Shown here piece after piece: positions 6,967 to 8,756 of a DNA stretch of 8,756 nt (within the stretch, counting starts at the first letter, position 1; each line of letters opens with the position of its first letter). The position numbers were made by a program, and so were the translations under genes. Under the pieces are notes generated by a model. That model was not told where the DNA came from. It ran no database searches and worked only from the letters and a program-made list of their open reading frames with translations. Source of the DNA: JADLGF01 sp020849415 (GTDB lineage: Bacteria > Chloroflexota > Chloroflexia > Thermomicrobiales > UBA6265); the NCBI GenBank assembly GCA_033812595.1, contig JAPXTJ010000133.1, positions 1 to 8,756 on the forward strand, read 5' to 3'.

Positions 6967-6970
6967 GAGG
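6965..6970 (+). promoter_or_regulatory. Shine-Dalgarno sequence overlapping the stop of racemase copy 2
   Basis: AGGAGG at 6965-6970 shares two bases with the TAG stop at 6964-6966 and lies 6 bases before ATG 6977. This is a near-consensus site placed for translational coupling of copies 2 and 3. Confidence 0.7.
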
Positions 6971-6976
6971 GTAGCC

Positions 6977-7672
6977 ATGCGCCTCTGCTACATAGGACCC
7001 GCGCAACGCGCGGACGCCCTGCGCACGTTTCTCAGCCCCGGAGTGGAGCTGGAGGCGCGCCCGCGTCCGACCGGCCCCCAAAGCATCGAATCGATGTGGG
7101 AGGAGTACCTGGCGGCGCCGGCTTACATGGAAATGGCGCTCCAGCTCGAGCGGGAAGGTTTCGACGCCGTGATTCCGGGCTGCTTCGGCGATCCAGGGCT
7201 CGACGGGATTCGGGAGGTCGTCAGCATTCCGGTGGTCGGCGTCGGTTCCGCCGGCATCCACGTCGCGGCCTCGCTCGGTCACCGCTTTTCGATCATCTCA
7301 CCGATTTCCGAAGCGATCCGCCTCTCCGAGAATCTGGTCCGCGCCTATCACCTCGAGAGCAAGCTGGCGTCGGTCGTGGCGCTCGATATCCCGGTGCTGG
7401 AACTGAACGGCAATCCGGACGCCACGTTCGAGCGCGCGGTCGAGGTCGGACGGGAAGCGATCGAGCGGGATCGCGCTGATGTCCTCGTTACCGGTTGCGG
7501 CACGCTCTCGTTCCGGGCGGAGGAGTTGCAGGCGGCGCTCGGCGTGCCGGTCGTCAACCCGCTCCGCGCCGCGCTGCGGATGGCAGAACTGCTCGTTTCG
7601 AGCGGGTTGAGCCACAGCAAGCGCTCGTACCCGACCCCACGCAAGATCGCCGAGGGGTTGGTCGCGGTCTGA
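6977..7672 (+). CDS. Asp/Glu/hydantoin racemase family protein, copy 3
   Basis: A 231-residue third paralogue with Cys69 (PGCFGDPGLDG) and Cys174 (TGCGTLSF), so both acid-base residues are kept. It has YIGPAQ where the other copies have YMGPAG, GVGSAGIHVAA after the first half-site, and ISPISEAIRLSENLVRAYHL in the variable middle. The end KIAEGLVAV differs from the other two (KIAEGLAAV) by one residue. That all three copies are intact argues that each is in use, perhaps on different substrates or as subunits of a mixed oligomer; the latter is speculation. The gene starts 10 bases after copy 2, with its ribosome-binding site overlapping that stop codon, and ends 22 bases before the AroM-family gene. 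The product should be soluble and cytoplasmic. Confidence 0.86.
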   Translation: MRLCYIGPAQRADALRTFLSPGVELEARPRPTGPQSIESMWEEYLAAPAYMEMALQLEREGFDAVIPGCFGDPGLDGIREVVSIPVVGVGSAGIHVAASLGHRFSIISPISEAIRLSENLVRAYHLESKLASVVALDIPVLELNGNPDATFERAVEVGREAIERDRADVLVTGCGTLSFRAEELQAALGVPVVNPLRAALRMAELLVSSGLSHSKRSYPTPRKIAEGLVAV

Positions 7673-7694
7673 CGATCGCGAGAAGGATGCAACC

Positions 7695-8402
7695 ATGACC
7701 GTTATCGGTTTCACGACGATCGGTGAATCGCCAAGGGACGACATCGTGCCGGGCATGATGGAAATCTTCCCGGACGGCATCACCTCCGCGCAGCGTGGCT
7801 GCCTGGATGGGCTCACCCGGCCCGAGATCGACGCCCTGGCGCCGGAAGGCAGCGAGGTCGGGATCATCACCCTGCTCAAGTCGGGCGATTCGGTACTCCT
7901 CTCCCACAGCAAGATCTTGCCGATCATGCAGCGGAAGGTCGACGAACTCGTCCGCGATGAACAAGCGGAGGTGGTCGTCATCCTCTGCGGCGCCGACTGG
8001 ACGGCGATCAGGAGCGACAAGCTGGTCATCAATCCGGGCAAGGTTTTCCCGGGCGTGATCAGCAGCCTCGCCGCCGGACGCCGCCTCGGCGTGATCAAGC
8101 CCTCGGCCGGTCAGGTCGAGCGGGAACTCGAACGCTACACCTCGCTGGGAATCGACGCCGCCGTTACCGCTGCCTCCCCATACGCCGGCGAGGGCCGGCT
8201 CGAACTCGCCCGGAATGCCGCCAGGGAACTGGAGGGCGCCGGCTGCGATCTGATCTGGATGACCTGCGTCGGCATGGACCGAGCCATGCGCGACGAGGTC
8301 GCCGCAATCACCGGCAAGCCGGTGGTTCTGGCGCAATCGATACTGGCTCGGGTGGTTTCCGAATTGTTGCCACAGGGTTCGCCGGTGGCGGCACACGCAT
8401 AA
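7695..8402 (+). CDS. AroM family protein
   Basis: A 235-residue protein that fits the AroM family (PF07302), named after a gene of unknown function in the E. coli aroL region. Matching features are the N-terminal GFTTIGESPRDDI, the GCLDGLTRPEIDALAP stretch (35-50; the family has G-x-LDGLS-x-EI-x-LAP), ILPIMQRKVDEL (74-85), a VVILCG strand with Cys98, NPGKVFPGVI (113-122) and a late MTCVGMD with Cys191. Two cysteines placed at the ends of strands recall the two-cysteine layout of Asp/Glu racemases, to which AroM is thought to be structurally related, so an isomerase-type role is conceivable. The gene lies directly behind three racemase-family genes, with AAGGA (7683-7687) 7 bases before its ATG, which supports a shared pathway. 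No biochemical function is established for the family to my knowledge. The start is clear and the length is usual. Confidence 0.85.
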   Translation: MTVIGFTTIGESPRDDIVPGMMEIFPDGITSAQRGCLDGLTRPEIDALAPEGSEVGIITLLKSGDSVLLSHSKILPIMQRKVDELVRDEQAEVVVILCGADWTAIRSDKLVINPGKVFPGVISSLAAGRRLGVIKPSAGQVERELERYTSLGIDAAVTAASPYAGEGRLELARNAARELEGAGCDLIWMTCVGMDRAMRDEVAAITGKPVVLAQSILARVVSELLPQGSPVAAHA

Positions 8403-8416
8403 TCGAGGGGTTTTCA

Positions 8417-8756
8417 ATGACTGTTCAACAAACCGCTACGGACGCGGAACTGAAGGCGCGCGCGGAGGTTTCAGCCGAGCGACTTCAGGAGCATCTCAAC
8501 GTTTTCTCCACCCTTTTTCGGGACAGCGGCAGCGAGGACGAGCGCAAGGCGGCCGCTTACATCGCTGAGAAACTGACTGAGTACGGTGTGCAGACGCACA
8601 CCTACGAGTTCAAGTCGCTGATCTCCTGGCCATTGGAAGGCAAGCTGGAAATTCTCGACGAAGAGGGCAACGTCACGGAATCTGTGACCTGCCGCACCCG
8701 CGCCTTCGGCGCGCAGACGCCCGAAGGCGGCTACACCGGTGAACTCGCGTTCGTAC
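8417..8756 (+). CDS. M28-family metallopeptidase homologue C, 5' end only
   Basis: The window ends after 113 codons of an open frame starting at ATG 8417, which has GAGGGG (8405-8410) 6 bases upstream and lies 14 bases after the AroM stop. The fragment aligns with the N-terminal region of the two complete M28 homologues: FRDSGSEDERKAAAYIAEKL (about 34-53) against RLSGNDDEAK, EYGVQTHTYEFK against SYGVDYTLHTPE, and SLISWPLEGKLEIL against LISWPIAATLRTT. The end (YTGELAFV) matches the entry to the PA-type insert (GELLYV, AELVYA). It is more distant from A and B than they are from each other. The zinc-binding segments lie beyond the window, so whether it keeps Glu-Glu or has His-Ser is unknown. 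No signal peptide is visible. Confidence 0.8.
   Translation, partial: MTVQQTATDAELKARAEVSAERLQEHLNVFSTLFRDSGSEDERKAAAYIAEKLTEYGVQTHTYEFKSLISWPLEGKLEILDEEGNVTESVTCRTRAFGAQTPEGGYTGELAFV

Larger units (their letters stand above)
5554..7672 (+). repeat. Tandem array of three paralogous racemase-family genes
   Basis: Three genes of 231, 230 and 231 codons follow one another with gaps of 24 and 10 bases. They align along their full length with at most a one-residue indel near position 30. All share SIESMWEE, PGCFGDPGLDG, IPVLELN, DRADVLV, GCGTLSFR and SHSKRSYPTPRKIAEG. The last 63 bases of each (6187-6249, 6904-6966, 7610-7672) are especially alike: copies 1 and 2 differ at 5 positions, all synonymous, and copies 1 and 3 at 9. 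The array arose by gene duplication, and it is old enough for the middle of the proteins to have diverged. Confidence 0.85.

Noticed and set aside
5554..7672. Naming the three genes as hydantoin racemase (hyuE) or glutamate racemase (murI)
   Set aside because: The two-cysteine superfamily is clear, but the N-terminal NPN-type motif is missing and the second cysteine motif differs. No hydantoinase or carbamoylase gene is seen in the window to support a hydantoin pathway.

Overview
The window is GC-rich bacterial DNA with every supported gene on the plus strand and almost no space between genes. Genes are separated by 9-24 bases except for one 57-base gap, most have a clear Shine-Dalgarno sequence, and GTG and TTG starts are mixed with ATG. 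No RNA gene, CRISPR array, insertion sequence or phage gene is visible. The style (high GC, peptide ABC transporter, amidohydrolase, M28 peptidases, AroM) would suit a soil or thermophilic lineage such as Chloroflexota (Thermomicrobia-like), but this is a weak inference from style alone.

Layout. Bases 3-113 are the last 36 codons of a peptide-type ABC transporter ATPase that stops early in its C-terminal oligo_HPY region. It abuts the C-terminal part of a metal-dependent amidohydrolase (118-834) that lacks its N-terminal metal-binding half. The two broken ends meet at about bases 96-117, which looks like a deletion scar or an assembly join. A 57-base gap with a small GC-rich hairpin follows. 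Then comes one tight operon: M28-family metallopeptidase homologue A (892-2664), a zinc-lobe medium-chain oxidoreductase (2677-3741), M28 homologue B (3751-5541), three tandem Asp/Glu/hydantoin racemase-family paralogues (5554-6249, 6274-6966, 6977-7672), an AroM-family protein (7695-8402), and the first 113 codons of a third M28 homologue (8417 to the window end).

How it may work together. The M28 proteins have the layout of glutamate carboxypeptidase II (PA domain inserted in an M28 domain, with a helical C-terminal domain), but no signal peptide or membrane segment, so they should act in the cytoplasm. Small amide or peptide substrates could enter by the upstream ABC transporter, be cleaved by the M28 or amidohydrolase enzymes, and have a stereocentre changed by the racemase-family proteins. 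This scheme is inference. The most unusual points are that both complete M28 proteins replace the catalytic and metal-binding Glu-Glu pair with His-Ser, and that four members of the Asp/Glu-racemase-like group sit side by side among three M28 homologues.
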